Positions 26,201 to 41,200 of a stretch of DNA of 60,000 nucleotides are shown piece by piece; position 1 is the stretch's first letter; every line of letters starts with the position of its first letter. Made by a program: the position numbers and the translations under genes. This DNA comes from Nematostella vectensis (Eukaryota; Cnidaria; Anthozoa; Actiniaria; Edwardsiidae), in the NCBI RefSeq assembly GCF_932526225.1, contig NC_064040.1, positions 14,630,494 to 14,690,493 on the forward strand. Reading direction: 5' to 3'. The notes beneath the pieces were generated by a model. It was not told where the DNA came from, made no database searches, and worked only from the letters and a program-made list of their open reading frames with translations.

Positions 26201-29200
26201 TGATGGAGTAGTAAGGGAGAGGTAGAATATGGGCAGGAGTGGGTGATGGAGTAGTAAGGGAGAGGTAGAATATGGGCAGGAGTGGGTGATGGAGTAGTAA
26301 GGGAGAGGTAGAATATGGGCAGGAGTGGGTGATGGAGTAGTAAAAGTGAGGTAGAATACGGGCAGGAGTTGGTGATGGAGTAGTAAAATTGAGGTAGAAT
26401 CCGGGCAGGAGTGGGTGTTGGAGTAGTAAGGGAGAGGTAGAATATGGGCAGGAGTAGGTGATGGAGTAGTAAGGGAGAGGTAGAATATGGGCAGGAGTGG
26501 GTGATGGAGTAGTAAGGGAGAGGTAGAATATGGGCAGGAGTGGGTGATGGAGTAGTAAGGGAGAGGTAGAATATGGGCAGGAGTGGGTGATGGAGTAGTA
26601 AGGGAGAGGTAGAATATGGGCAGGAGTGGGTGATGGAGTAGTAAGGGAGAGGTAGAATATGGGCAGGAGTGGGTGTTGGAGTAGTAAAAGTGAGGTAGAA
26701 TACGGGCAGGAGTGGGTGATGGAGTAGTAAGGGAGAGGTAAAATATGGGCAGGAGTGGGTGATGGAGTAGTAAGGGAGAGGTAGAATATGGGCAGGAGTG
26801 GGTGATGGAGTAGTAAGGGAGAGGTAGAATATGGGCAGGAGTGGGTGATGGAGTAGTAAGGGAGAGGTAGAATATGGGCAGGAGTGGGTGATGGAGTAGT
26901 AAGGGAGAGGTAGAATATGGGCAGGAGTGGGTGATGGAGTAGTAAAAGTGAGGTAGAATACGGGCAGGAGTTGGTGATGGAGTAGTAAAATTGAGGTAGA
27001 ATCCGGGCAGGAGTGGGTGTTGGAGTAGTAAGGGAGAGGTAGAATATGGGCAGGAGTAGGTGATGGAGTAGTAAGGGAGAGGTAGAATATGGGCAGGAGT
27101 GGGTGATGGAGTAGTAAGGGAGAGGTAGAATATGGGCAGGAGTGGGTGATGGAGTAGTAAGGGAGAGGTAGAATATGGGCAGGAGTGGGTGTTGGAGTAG
27201 TAAGGGAGAGATAGAATATGGGCAGGAGTAGGTGATGGAGTAGTAAGGGAGAGGTAGAATATGGGCAGGAGTGGGTGATGGAGTAGTAAGGGAGAGGTAG
27301 AATATGGGCAGGAGTGGGTGATGGAGTAGTAAGGGAGAGGTAGAATATGGGCAGGAGTGGGTGTTGGAGTAGTAAAAGTGAGGTAGAATATGGGCAGGAG
27401 TGGGTGTTGGAGTAGTAAGGGAGAGGTAGAATATGGGCAGGAGTGGGTGATGGAGTAGTAAGGGAGAGGTAGAATATGGGCAGGAGTGGGTGATGGAGTA
27501 GTAAGGGAGAGGTAGAATATGGGCAGGAGTGGGTGATGGAGTAGTAAGGGAGAGGTAGAATATGGGCAGGAGTGGGTGATGGAGTAGTAAGGGAGAGGTA
27601 GAATATGGGCAGGAGTGGGTGATGGAGTAGTAAGGGAGAGGTAGAATATGGGCAGGAGTGGGTGATGGAGTAGTAAGGGAGAGGTAGAATATGGGCAGGA
27701 GTAGGTGATGGAGTAGTAAGGGAGAGGTAGAATATGGGCAGGATTGGGTGTTGGAGTAGTAAGGGAGAGGTAGAATATGGGCAGGAGTGGGTGATGGAGT
27801 AGTAAGGGAGAGGTAGAATATGGGCAGGAGTGGGTGATGGAGTAGTAAGGGAGAGGTAGAATATGGACAGGAGTGGGTGATGGAGTAGTAAGGGAGAGGT
27901 AGAATATGGGCAGGAGTGGGTGATGGAGTAGTAAGGGAGAGGTAGAATATGGGCAGGAGTGGGTGATGGAGTAGTAAGGGAGAGGTAGAATATGGGCAGG
28001 AGTGGGTGATGGAGTAGTAAGGGAGAGGTAGAATATGGGCAGGAGTGGGTGATGGAGTAGTAAGGGAGAGGTAGAATATGGGCAGGAGTGGGTGTTGGAG
28101 TAGTAAGGGAGAGGTAGAATACGGGCAGGAGTGGGTGATGGAGTAGTAAGGGAGAGGTAGAATATGGGCAGGAGTGGGTGATGGAGTAGTAAGGGAGAGG
28201 TAGAATATGGGCAGGAGTGGGTGATGGAGTAGTAAGGGAGAGGTAGAATATGGGCAGGAGTGGGTGATGGAGTAGTAAGGGAGAGGTAGAATATGGGGAG
28301 GAGTGGGTGATGGAGTAGTAAGGGAGAGGTAGAATATGGGCAGGAGTGGGTGATGGAGTAGTAAGGGAGAGGTAGAATATGGGCAGGAGTGGGTGTTGGA
28401 GTAGTAAGGGAGAGGTAGAATATGGGCAGGAGTGGGTGTTGGAGTAGTAAGGGAGAGGTAGAATATGGGCAGGAGTGGGTGATGGAGTAGTAAGGGAGAG
28501 GTAGAATATGGGCAGGAGTGGGTGATGGAGTAGTAAAAGTGAGGTAGAATACGGGCAGGAGTTGGTGATGGAGTAGTAAAATTGAGGTAGAATCCGGGCA
28601 GGAGTGGGTGTTGGAGTAGTAAGGGAGAGGTAGAATATGGGCAAGAGTGGGTGATGGAGTAGTAAGGGAGAGGTAGAATATGGGCAGGAGTGGGTGTTGG
28701 AGTAGTAAGGGAGAGGTAGAATACGGGCAGGAGTGGGTGTTGGAGTAGTAAGGGAGAGGTAGAATATGGGCAGGAGTGGGTGATGGAGTAGTAAGGGAGA
28801 GGTAGAATATGGGCAAGAGTGGGTGATGGAGTAGTAAGGGAGAGGTAGAATATGGGTAAGAGTGGGTGATGGAGTAGTAAGGGAGAGGTAGAATATGGGC
28901 AGGAGTGGGTGTTGGAGTAGTAAGGGAGAGGTAGAATATGGGCAGGAGTGGGTGATGGAGTAGTAAGGGAGAGGTAGAATATGGGCAGAAGTGGGTGATG
29001 GAGTAGTAAGGGAGAGGTAGAATATGGGCAGAAGTGGGTGATGGAGTAGTAAGGGAGAGGTAGAATATGGGCAGGAGTGGGTGATGGAGTAGTAAGGGAG
29101 AGGTAGAATATGGCAAGAGTGGGTGGTGGAGTAGTAAGGGAGAGGTAGAATATGGGCAGGAGTGGGTGATGAAGTAGTAAGGGAGAGGTAGAATATGGGC

Positions 29201-32200
29201 AGGAGTGGGTGATGGAGTAGTAAGGGAGAGGTAGAATATGGGCAGGAGTGGGTGATGGAGTAGTAAGGGAGAGGTAGAATATGGGCAAAAGTGGGTGATG
29301 GAGTAGTAAGGGAGAGGTAGAATATGGGCAGAAGTGGGTGATGGAGTAGTAAGGGAGAGGTAGAATATGGGCAGGAGTGGGTGATGGAGTAGTAAGGGAG
29401 AGGTAGAATATGGGCAGGAGTGGGTGATGGAGTAGTAAGGGAGAGGTAGAATATGGGCAGTAGTGGGTGTTGGAGTAGTAAAAGTGAGGTAGAATACGGG
29501 CAGGAGTGGGTGATGGAGTAGTAAGGGAGAGGTAGAATATGGGCAGAAGTGGGTGATGGAGTAGTAAGGGAGAGGTAGAATATGGGCAGAAGTGGGTGAT
29601 GGAGTAGTAAGGGAGAGGTAGAATATGGGCAAAAGTGGGTGATGGAGTAGTAAGGGAGAGGTAGAATATGGGCAGGAGTGGGTGATGGAGTAGTAAGGGA
29701 GAGGTATAATATGGGCAGGAGTGGGTGTTGGAGTAGTAAGGGAGAGGTAGAATATGGGCAAGAGTGGGTGATGGAGTAGTAAGGGAGAGGTAGAATATGG
29801 GCAGGAGTGGGTGATGGAGTAGTAAGGGAAAGGTAGAATATAGGCAGGAGTGGGTGATGGAGTAGTAAGGGAAAGGTAGAATATAGGCAGGAGTGGGTGA
29901 TGGAGTAGTAAGGGAGAGGTAGAATATGGGTAGGAGTGGGTGATGGAGTAGTAAGGGAAAGGTAGAATATAGGCAGGAGTGGGTGATGGAGTAGTAAGGG
30001 AGAGGTAGAATATGGGCAAGAGTGGGTGATGGAGTAGTAAGGGAGAGGTAGAATATGGGCAAGAGTGGGTGTTGGAGTAGTAAGGGAGAGGTAGAATATG
30101 GGCAGGAGGAGAAAGGGGTGTTCAGGCCCATAGCCATTGGGGGTTCAGGGGGGGAAGGAAAATTGAGTAACACTGCCAGGGCAAGCTACCTAAGACAAAA
30201 TGGTCTGCTAACAGGATAAACACACACCCCCCCCTGCTCAAAATCCTTAAGTCTAAGTTGGGAGTACGAGTTATTCAAGTTTGAGTTGACAAGTTTGACT
30301 GCATTTCTGAATATAGTAAAGGAAGAAGGCAACTAAATTATCATCAACTCACGTTCTTCTGAATTGACAACCTTTGCAATCCCTGTGACAGTGACCAAAT
30401 CACCAGGAACACAGCTATCGACTGAAAGGAAGGTGCAGAGTAGGGATTAAGATAGGCATAACCCATCAACCTCAAGTGTTTATTCCCCCCCCTCAATTAC
30501 TGCCTTCTCTAAGGTGCCTAAAATCTGATGCAGCCCTTGGAATAAAGCGTCTCCTTCCTACCAGAGTGAAGTTAGTTCCTTATTCGCAGTTCCTTTTTCG
30601 TCTGTTTCCTTATTCGCTCAGTTCCTTATTCAAATCCGGGGGGGGTACTTACATGATACCTTTTAATTCGAGTTGAAACAGTATTTAGGCATAACAGTTT
30701 ATTCAGAACAAGTCCAAGAGCATTTTCCGTCGGGTAAATTTGGATGCTTTAACGTGCTCGCTGCTAAGCGGAGCTGTGAACATGAGACTCTATCTGCTAC
30801 AAAAGGTCAAATTACGCTATGCGTGCAATCGCTTTCACAAATGAATCTAGCAAAAGAGAGGAAATATACCTCTCATCTGATAAATGTATTTATATCTTGG
30901 GCTTTCTTTCCAAACGCATTAATATATTTAGAGGAAAAATATTCACGCTTTACGTGACTACGTACGCGTGTAGAAGGAATTTGACCTTGCTAACAAAACC
31001 ACAATTTGACAGATAGTGCTTGTTGTCAATTAACACCTTGGCTACTAGATATGGCTCTGTCAAAACAAATAGATTAGTGCAGTGACACGAATAGGCAACT
31101 GCTCCTTATTCAAGTTAGTTTTCGCGAATAAGGAAATGGAATCTCCCAACGTCCGATTTCGTTTTACGACTTTATCCGAATAAGGAATAGACTATGAAGA
31201 GGGTTGTCAGTGTTTGCTCATCATTTCTCAATAAAGGAAAGGAAATATCATAACGCCTGATTTCGCTTTAACGACTCCTTTCGAAAGAGTTCTCGAAAAA
31301 GGAAATGGAATTTCATAACTCCCTATCTCGTTTTCTAAACATTACTCGAATAAATAAATGGAATCTCCCAACGTCCGATTTCGTTTTACGACTTATCCGA
31401 ATGAGGAATAGACTAAAGAGAGGGTTCTTTAGTACTTTCTAAACATTTCTCGAATAAGTAAATGGAATCTCCCAACGTCCTATTTCGTTTTACTACTTAT
31501 CCGAATAAGGAATAGACTAAAGAGAGGGTTCTTTAGTACTTTCTAAACATTTCTCGAATAAGGAAATGGTACTTCATAACGCCTGATTTTGTTTTAACTA
31601 CTGTTTCGGCATAAATCTATTACATAAGTGACAAGTGACAGTTTCGTTAATATCGATTTCAACCACGTGATTATAATCCATTGTAAATCAGTCAGATCAA
31701 CAGTAACCGAGATCGGAACTCTGAAATACAGCTAACCAGTACGATTACAAAACCTACAGCTAACCAGGACTTTGAGAATCAGAAAACACGATCGGATACG
31801 CCATTGAAGTAAGTTAATTTGTGAGTTTGAATAACTGTAAATAAGCTTTGATTCCATGCAATCAATGTAAATCAAATAACTTTCATTCATTCTAGATCGA
31901 ATAAATATATCTTTACACATCGTTGGATTGTTATACGGTTTGTGGCGGAATCCTCACAGGAACCTAACGCAACAACTACCTATCCCAATAAGGAATAGAC
32001 TAAAAACTGGATTGTCAGTGTTTGCTCATCATTTCTCAATAAAGGAAATGGAATTTCATAACGCCTGATTTCGCTTAAACGACGCCTTTCGAAAGAGTTC
32101 TCGAAAAAGGAAATAGTATTTCATAACTCCCGATCTCGTTTTAACTTACTTATCCGAATAAGGAATAAACTCAAAAAGAAGATTGTCAGTGTTTTTTCAA

Positions 32201-35200
32201 CATCTCTTGAAAAAGGAAATGGCATTACATAACACCTGATTTCGTTTTTACTACTTTTTTTTTTACCGAAAAAGGAATGGAGTAAAAAGAAGATTGTTAG
32301 CGTGTTTTTTTTTTTTCAACATCTTTTGAATAAGGAGATGGTATTTTATAACGGCCGATTTCGTTTTTACGAATTATAGGAATCGAACGAATTTCTCGAA
32401 TAAGGAAATGGAATTCGCTTTAACGACGCGAATTATAAGACCGAATGACTAGAAGGGCATGGTTGTCCCCCAAATAATGAAATATGAAATTGTTATGAAA
32501 TACCATTTCCTTATTCGAGAAATGTTAAGAAAATACTAAAGAACCCTCTCTTTAGTCTATTCCTTATTCGGATAAGTCGTAAAACGAGATCAGGCGTTAT
32601 GAAATACCATTTCCTTTTTCGAGAAATGTTTAGAAAGTACTAAAGAACCCTCTCTTTAGTCTATTCCTTATTCGGATAAGTAGGTAAAACGAAATCAGGC
32701 GTTATGAAATACCATTTCCTTTTTCGAGAAATGTTTAAAAAACACTAACGACCCTCTTTTTAGTCTATTCCTTATTCGGATAAGTAGTTAAAACGAGATA
32801 GGGAGTTATGAAATACAATTTCCTTTTTCGAGAACTCTTTCGAAAGGAGTAGTTAAAGCGAAATCGGGAGTTATGAAATTTCCTTTCCTTTATTGAGAAA
32901 TGATGAGCAAACACTGACAATCCTCTTCATAGTTTATTCCTTATTCGGATAAGTAGTTAAAACGAAATCAGGCGTTATGAAATACCATTTCCTTATTCGA
33001 GAAATGTTTAGAAAACACAAACGACCCTCTTTTTAGTCTATTCCTTATTCGGATAAGTAGTTAAAACGAGATAGGGAGTTATGAAATACCATTTCCTTTT
33101 TCGGGAACTCTTTAGAAAGGAGTCGTAAAAGCGAATCAGGCGTTATGAAATACCATTTCCTTATTTGAGAAATGTTTAGAAAGTACTAAAGAACCCTCTC
33201 TTTAGTCTATTCCTTATTCGGATAAGTCGTAAAACGAAATCGGAAGTTGGGAGATTCCATTTATTTATTCGAGAAATGTTTAGAAAACATAAAAAACCCT
33301 CTTTTTAGTCTATTCCTTATTCGGATAAGTAGTTAAAACGAGATAGGGAGTTATGAAATACCATTTCCTTTTTCGAGAACTCTTTCGAAAGGAGTCGTTA
33401 AAGCGAAATCGGGCGTTATGATATTTCCTTTCCTTTATTGAGAAATGATGAGCAAACACTGACAACCCTCTTCATAGTCTATTCCTTATTCGGATAAAGT
33501 CGTAAAACGAAATCGGACGTTGGGAGATTCCATTTCCTTATTCGCGAAAACTAACTTGAATAAGGAGCAGTTGCCTATTCGTGTCACTGCACTAATCTAT
33601 TTGTTTTGTCAGAGCCATATCTAGTAGCCAAGGTGTTAATTGACAACAAGCACTATCTGTCAAATTGTGGTTTTGTTAGCAAGGTCAAATTCCTTCTACA
33701 CGCGTACGTAGTCACGTAAAGCGTGAATATTTTTCCTCTAAATATATTAATGCGTTTGGAAAGAAAGCCCAAGATATAAATACATTTATCAGATGAGAGG
33801 TAGATTTCCTCTCTTTTGCTAGATTCATTTGTGAAAGCGATTGCACGCATAGCGTAATTTGACCTTTTGTAGCAGATAGAGTCTCATGTTCACAGCTCCG
33901 CTTAGCAGCGAGCACGTTAAAGCATCCAAATTTACCCGACGATAATGCTGTTGGACTTGTTCTGAATAAACTGTTATGCCTAAATACTGTTTCAACTCGA
34001 ATTAAAAGGTATCATGTAAGTACCCCCCCGGATTTGAATAAGGAACTGAGCGAATAAGGAAACAGACGAAAAAGGAACTGCGAATAAGGAACTAACTTCA
34101 CTCCGGTCTCCTTCCTTCCCAAAATATAATGGTTAAGACAGGTTATTTTAAAACTTCCAGCTATTTAAGCATGAAGCGGTCAAAAATCAGGTTACTTGAA
34201 ATTTTACAACCCCTTGGCTTAGTTTGAATTTGCTTTGAAAGAACTATAAGTCGGTATTTACTTTGGTTAGGTCCTGCCAAGAAATATTCATGGAGAGCGG
34301 AGAAATTAAGGTTTAAAGTTCACCAACTAAAGGATTCTGTCAAGAAAATACCAACTATCAAATTCTACCTAAACCCCTATTATTGTATATAAATTTGAAA
34401 TCTATTTTCCTAGGTTGTCATCAAGGACTAACAAGAGTTCCTTCTTACATTCAAACCTTTCAGTTGCCATATAAAGTTGTCATAAAGCCAATAGGTTTGG
34501 TACTTTCTAGTAACCAGATTTTTTTCCACACGTAACTTGAAACACTAAAACAATCTGTATTAAATTCTTACCAAGATCTGCAGTAAGCTCACACTCCACA
34601 GTCCGTGGAATACGTCCAGCCTCACGGAAATCATCATCCATGATTTCTTGGATTCTGCAGCGACATACATGAAGCAGAATTGCAGACTTTAATGATGTGG
34701 ACATACATGATCATGTCTTTATCATAAAGTAATACAATGACTAGTTTGGGTTTATAATGGGGTCCATAGGCTGGGGAGGGGGGGGGGGGGGGGGGAGCAA
34801 CGTGAGGGATGAGGTCTCCAAAGAACTCTTGAAGACCTGAACCTAGGCAAATGCCTCTAGAACCCTTGCACACAATAGAAACTAAAATTAACAGCTTTTA
34901 GAATTCGACAAACTGTTTGCACTTTGAGAAAGTTGGTAAACTTTTATTCCGATAAAATAATGATGATAAAAATGTTGATTTTGATGATGTTATTGATTTT
35001 GACAGTAATACAGTACACCTTTTGCTGTTAATTAACATGAAAGGGACATTCATTTGCGCCAAAAATCGTATCAATAACATGTACTGTACATCCATTAGCA
35101 TCACTCTAAACATTATTTGCGTGATTCAACTTTCAATAAGAATAATCGAATATTCAGAAACATTCATTAGAATCAACTGACAATCAATAACGTAATAAGG

Positions 35201-38200
35201 CAACCATTGATATGGAATACACAATCTTGTCCGTGAAATTGAAATTCATTTACACATCTAGATAGGGTAGCGTTTATTTACAATCAGTTATCCAACAAAG
35301 AAATTTATTAGTGCTATTAACATAAACAACGACAATCAACAAGCCTTTTCAATGTTCATCAATGTGACATTCATCCATCCTCATTCCTGATGATCAGCCA
35401 GTATTTTAATTGTGTTGTGGTAATTATGTTATTGACGATGGAGTTAATGATAATGTTGTGAATGTGCACTCCTCATACCTGACGGACTGCCAGTCCATAG
35501 TGGTTGTCAGTGGAGAGCTCCGCTGAGGGGTGAAGGATCGACCTCTACACTCTGGGGCTGGGCACTGACAAAATATAAAAATAAAGAACAATTAAGTATT
35601 TAGTAAACCAGCACAATTTCCAGGAAACTGGTTAACGTGTATAACAAATAATGTGTCTCCCACCTTCCTCTGTACCCATATATTGCCCAGAAATGTTAAT
35701 ATTGCGCTCCATGACAGGTTACATGGCTGTCACAAGTAACACATCGCTAATCATCCACTTGCCTGTATAGCAATATGCACCAAGGGCTCTACTTACTTTG
35801 GATGGAATCTTGTATTTACCATCTGGGAGAGCAACACTCTGCAAGATATTTGCATGTCACAATTTTATCAGGCATCTGAACAACAGAGGCAGTAAAAGGG
35901 ACAGGGATTTCTCGGGGGTTCCTTAAGCCCTTGATTGTGTCATGGAAATGTGACGGGGAAGGAAAGGGTAGGTAGGATGCCACACCCGTGCTTAAACTTC
36001 TCACATAATTACAGTATACCCCAGCTAGGTTCTCACAGAAAATGTTTATAAATGACCATGGTCTATGCTAGGGATGTTTTGCACTCAAGGAACAAAACTG
36101 ACTATTTTTTTACACAGTTCGTTTCTAACAAATGCCTGTAGCACATAGGAGGAATGAAAAACTAGTTCTTCCCCAACAAGTCTCCATCACCAAATCAACA
36201 GCTTTCATCAACCCTGCTATTCATCAACCCTGCATATACCTGTGCCTCTCCACAGAGATTGCAAGTAAAAGCCATCTTGGTGACCATGGGTTTGACATTG
36301 CTGACTCTTACAACAGTCCCACGAATTGCCACAAATTTCCCTAAGCAAAGATGGAAGTAAGCAATACAAAGTCAGTGATGACACCTCTAAGGACTGACAA
36401 ATGTCTAGGGTAAATACAAATCATACCAAAACAGCTGGCTTTTAAGTTCATCAATGGAGTGATTTTGTCATAATTTATCACCCTAGAAAACAATTACAGT
36501 ATATAAGTATGTAAGTAAGATAAGGGCAGATATAGAAGAATCATATGTATATACATACTTTAGTATGTGTTGTATGTATCACAACCAGTTTTTCAGATGA
36601 TCAATCCCATATAAACACAGTAAAACCATAGTTGCTAAAATCATACAATAGGTATGGGTCTTATTTTCAACCACTTACTCCAATAAATCAAACTCTTAAC
36701 CAAGATAACTTTGTTTGTTACTTTTATTATTTCAGTTACTTATAATTCATGAGTGAGTTTCATCAAAGATACATATAATGATGGTAGGGATTCTTTGTTT
36801 GGCAGCTTTTTCAATAAAAAAGGATTTTGGTTCTTCAATAGTACACCTCATTCTGATGATGGGTCACTGCGAAAACTCTTTCAAAGCATGGTGGCATATA
36901 TATTATGCTTTATATGTACCCTAAGGGTGTGGTGGGAAGGGCGAAAAACCTGCGAATCCAGTGTTGAGTCGAGCGAGATTTGCAAACCTCTCAGAGAGGA
37001 TGCAAACATGTCAAGGCCTGAAAAACCGTGGGCGCCCAGGCCGCAGCAGGGGCTAGACCCAGGAGTGTGCGGTCATCCTAGATTTCAACTTATGCTAAAT
37101 TGTGCTTATGCTTTTGTAGCATACATTTAAACTCATCGTCTGATCAATTTGGGGTAAGGTATCGGATAGCTTGGTAACCGCCTAACCAAGTGCACCCCAG
37201 CAGCCAGGCCTCCTGGCCACAGCTCCCCGCCAAAGGGTGCTTGAAAAGGAGGGACAGAGGAACGAAGAGCATGGTGCCTCCTGACCCCAAACACTGACAA
37301 GCACCACTGGACCGCTACATGTTTCCGCTACATAGTGCTCGAAGAACAGCCTGACGATGCCCTGATTGGACCTCTTGATGAACAAGAAGCCGGCTGCGGC
37401 CACAAACCTGCACTTGTAGCCAAAGAAGCTTGTCGGACTGCCATGATATTATTTCCTACATTACCTTGCTTGTATGTATGGGAAGTCGATCAGAGTTGGT
37501 GCAAAAGGCTGGCTTGCCTCCTCTGCCACTAAAACCTACATGCGATGTAAAAAGAAAATCAGTACCAAAATAGCTAGCAAGATGGCAAGTCCTAAGCACT
37601 GAATGGCTGTTCTCAGGCTGGCTACACCCTACATTGATATCACTTATCATCTTCATCATCATCAGAGAAAGGCACTGAATGGTGGTGATATCAGGGTGGC
37701 AACACCTCTAATCAGTCGGTATCGTCAGTCCACCATCATTACTCCACAACACCCCATACATATAGCTGTACTTCCAAGGCTGTGATGCCAGGATGACCAT
37801 ACATTTAATTATTTTTTATTATCATAATCACCACTAGCACCACCATCGCCATTGCCATCACCATCACCATCACCATCACCATCGCCATTGCCATCACCAT
37901 CACCATCACCACCACCACCACCATCACCACTACCATCACCATCACCATCACCATCACCATCACCATCACCATCACCATCACCATCACCACCACCACCACC
38001 ATCACCATCACCATCACCATCATCATCACCATCACCACCACCAACATCACCATCACCATCTCCACCATCATCATCACCATCATCATCATCATCACCATCA
38101 CTACCACAATCACCACCACCACCATCACCATCTCCATCACCATCACCATCTCCACCATCATCATCACCATCATCATCATCATCACCACCACCACCACAAT

Positions 38201-41200
38201 CACCACCACCATCACCACCACCACCATCACCATCTCCACCATCATCACCACCACCACCACCATCACCACCACCACCACCAACACCATCTCCATCACCATC
38301 ACCATCACCATCACCATCACCATCACCACCACCATCACCATCACCACCACCACCACCACCACCATCACCATCACCATCACCATCACCATCACCATCACCA
38401 TCACCATCACCATCACCATCACCATCACCATCACCACCACCACCACCATCACCATCACCATCACCATCATCATCACCATCACCACCACCAACATCACCAT
38501 CACCATCTCCACCATCATCATCACCATCATCATCATCATCACCATCACTACCACAATCACCACCACCACCATCACCATCTCCATCACCATCACCATCTCC
38601 ACCATCATCATCACCATCATCATCATCATCACCACCACCACCACAATCACCACCACCATCACCACCACCACCATCACCATCTCCACCATCATCACCACCA
38701 CCACCACCATCACCACCACCACCACCAACACCATCTCCACCATCATCATCACCATCACCATCATCATCACCATCACCACCTCCACCACCATCACTATCAC
38801 CACTACCATCATCACAATCATCATCACCATCACAATCATCATAATCATCATAATCAACATCACTATCACCACCACCATCACAATCATCACCATTATCATC
38901 ACCATCACCACCACCAACAACATCACCATCACCATCTCCACACCATCATCACCATCATCATCATCATCACCATCACTACCACAATCACCACCACCACCAT
39001 CCCCATCACCACCACCACCATCACCATCTCCACCATCATCACCATCTCCACCATCATCACCACCACCACCACCATCACCACCACCACCACTTCCACCACC
39101 ATCACTACCACCACCACCCCCATCACCATCACCACCACCATCATCTTCATCATCACCATCACCATCACCATCACCATCACCATCACCACCATACCTGGTA
39201 AATAGCGAGTCCTAGGCTCTGAAGGGTGCTCTCAGGGTGTTCCTTCAACTCATCTCCAAGTGTTGGTAATTTAGACAGCAATTCTGTTAATGTGCAAAGT
39301 CAATGAGATTATAGACAGTTCTCATGGACAGTCAACAGGGGCAGCAGAGCTGGCTTAAGGGTTAAGGGGTAGAAAATGAGTTGGGAGTAAAAGGAGGTAG
39401 ATTCATCACCAAAAAAATGGGTTGAGGGCACCTCATGGTAGGGGGTGGGGGTGGGGTCAGTACTCACAGGGAGAGGGTGGGGGGTGGGGTCAGTACTCAC
39501 AGGGAGAGGGTGGGGGTGGGGTCAGTACTCACCGGGAGAGGGTGGGGGTGGGGTCAGTACACACAGGGAGAGGGTGGGGGTGGGGTCAGTACTCACAGGG
39601 AGAGGGTGGGGGTGGGGTCAGTACTTACAGGGAGAGGGTGGGGGTGGGGTCAGTACTCACGGGGAGAGGGTGGGGGTGGGGTCAGTACTCACAGGGAGAG
39701 GGTGGGGGGTGGGGTCAGTACTCACAGGGAGAGGGTTCAGTGTGAAGTTTCCCAAAAAAATTGATCGGCTCTCAAATAACACTTCTTGCAAAATAGACAA
39801 CATTTCAGTAATAAGATATTTCTTACCAACATCTTCTAATAAACAGCTGTAATCCACAGTGACTGATTCCCTTCTTTCTATGTCCTCCTGTAGTTTTGAT
39901 AGAATATCATTAAATTTATTCCAGATCATGCTATGTTTCATTGTCAAGATGTCAATTTTATGTCTTAAGTACTGTATAAGGATGGTCCTTGTACCCAGAA
40001 TTCCATTTGGTCTCAACCACCAACATACTGTACTCCTAACATTTAATGTTTACTGGCATGACCAACCTTGGAAAAATCAGCAATGTGCCTCTCGAAATAC
40101 CCAATAAATGCTTCAATCTTCTCAACCAGCAAGGAATCAGGTAAATAAGCTACAACACAAAATAATGTCAGTTAGTAAAAGTTGCAATCACACCAGTTTC
40201 TTCTGGTGGGCCGACAGAAACCTCAACAATAAAGATTCAGTTGGAATCTGGGATATTTAACAGGCCTTCCACTCTAAATAATCAGTCACATCTTTAAAGA
40301 AACTTCCAACAGACACACAGCTTTTACAATTTTGGACTATTTTTCATGTTTTTCATTAAAAATCATTGAAGATGGTTGCATAATTGACCTGCAGTAAACT
40401 GGTGTGATTCCCACTTTTGGAAATTTGAAATATGTAATAAGGCAATATATAATTAAGTGTAATACACACCATCGTCAGGAAAATAAAGAGCCCATTTTTT
40501 ATAAGGACATGAGGTAAGGGACGTCTGTACTAGGCGTGGCCTCCGCCGTCCTTGCGAAGGCACATGGTTAGGAGTACTAGGGATACTAGACGAATTAGCT
40601 CCTGTAAGTAAAGAATTAAAAGCAATGAGGCATCCGTGTGCGCTAGGATCTTGAGGGCACAAGCTACTGTGGCTAATTTAAGCCAAAGTAATTAGCCACA
40701 CTGATGGGGAATTAGGCACAACCGAGAAGCTATAGCAAACAATTTAATCAAGATACCTTACTGGTCTCTTTAATTTCGCGACATTTACCCCCCCCCCTCT
40801 TAAATCCTGCAAAATTCAATACATTTTCCATTTTGTTTCCACTGTTTTTTTTTAAATGAGGACCAAGACAAAGAGGATTAAGAGCTTATGCTTCTCAACT
40901 TTTGTCTCACAGCTTCGGTGTATGTAAATGTGTTAGAAAATAGCCTCAACCCCAATATGGTTTCTACAGTTATGTTTTGTTATTATGTTTAATCAAATTC
41001 TGGGAGAAACATGTTTTTGACATTTTTGCATAATTGAACATGATTTTGCACCCAAATCGGAAAATCTCACGAAATATTTCGATCCTTTTTTGCAAGATGG
41101 TAACCAATAGTAACTGGAGATTGTTAAGAATTATCCTCTTCATGAAAACATTATGCTACTCGGACTAGGTACACATTTTTTTCTCACGCTGTCAACAATA

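Noticed and set aside
24520-30173. Minus-strand open frames of 1,374, 1,854 and 1,773 codons
   Set aside because: Same artefact from the stop-free 43-bp repeat.
30673-33915. Pairs of mirrored 65-94-codon ORFs
   Set aside because: They are the same sequence in the two arms of the foldback element and show no protein family.
37182-37403. GC-rich minus-strand ORF in the intron between MCM8 exons 7 and 8
   Set aside because: No family resemblance, and no splice sites place it in MCM8.
37805-39192. Met/Val-rich and Ser/Pro-rich ORFs
   Set aside because: Translations of a CAC/CAT microsatellite within an MCM8 intron.
39422-39852. Gly-rich plus-strand ORFs
   Set aside because: Translations of a G-rich 32-33-bp minisatellite in three frames.
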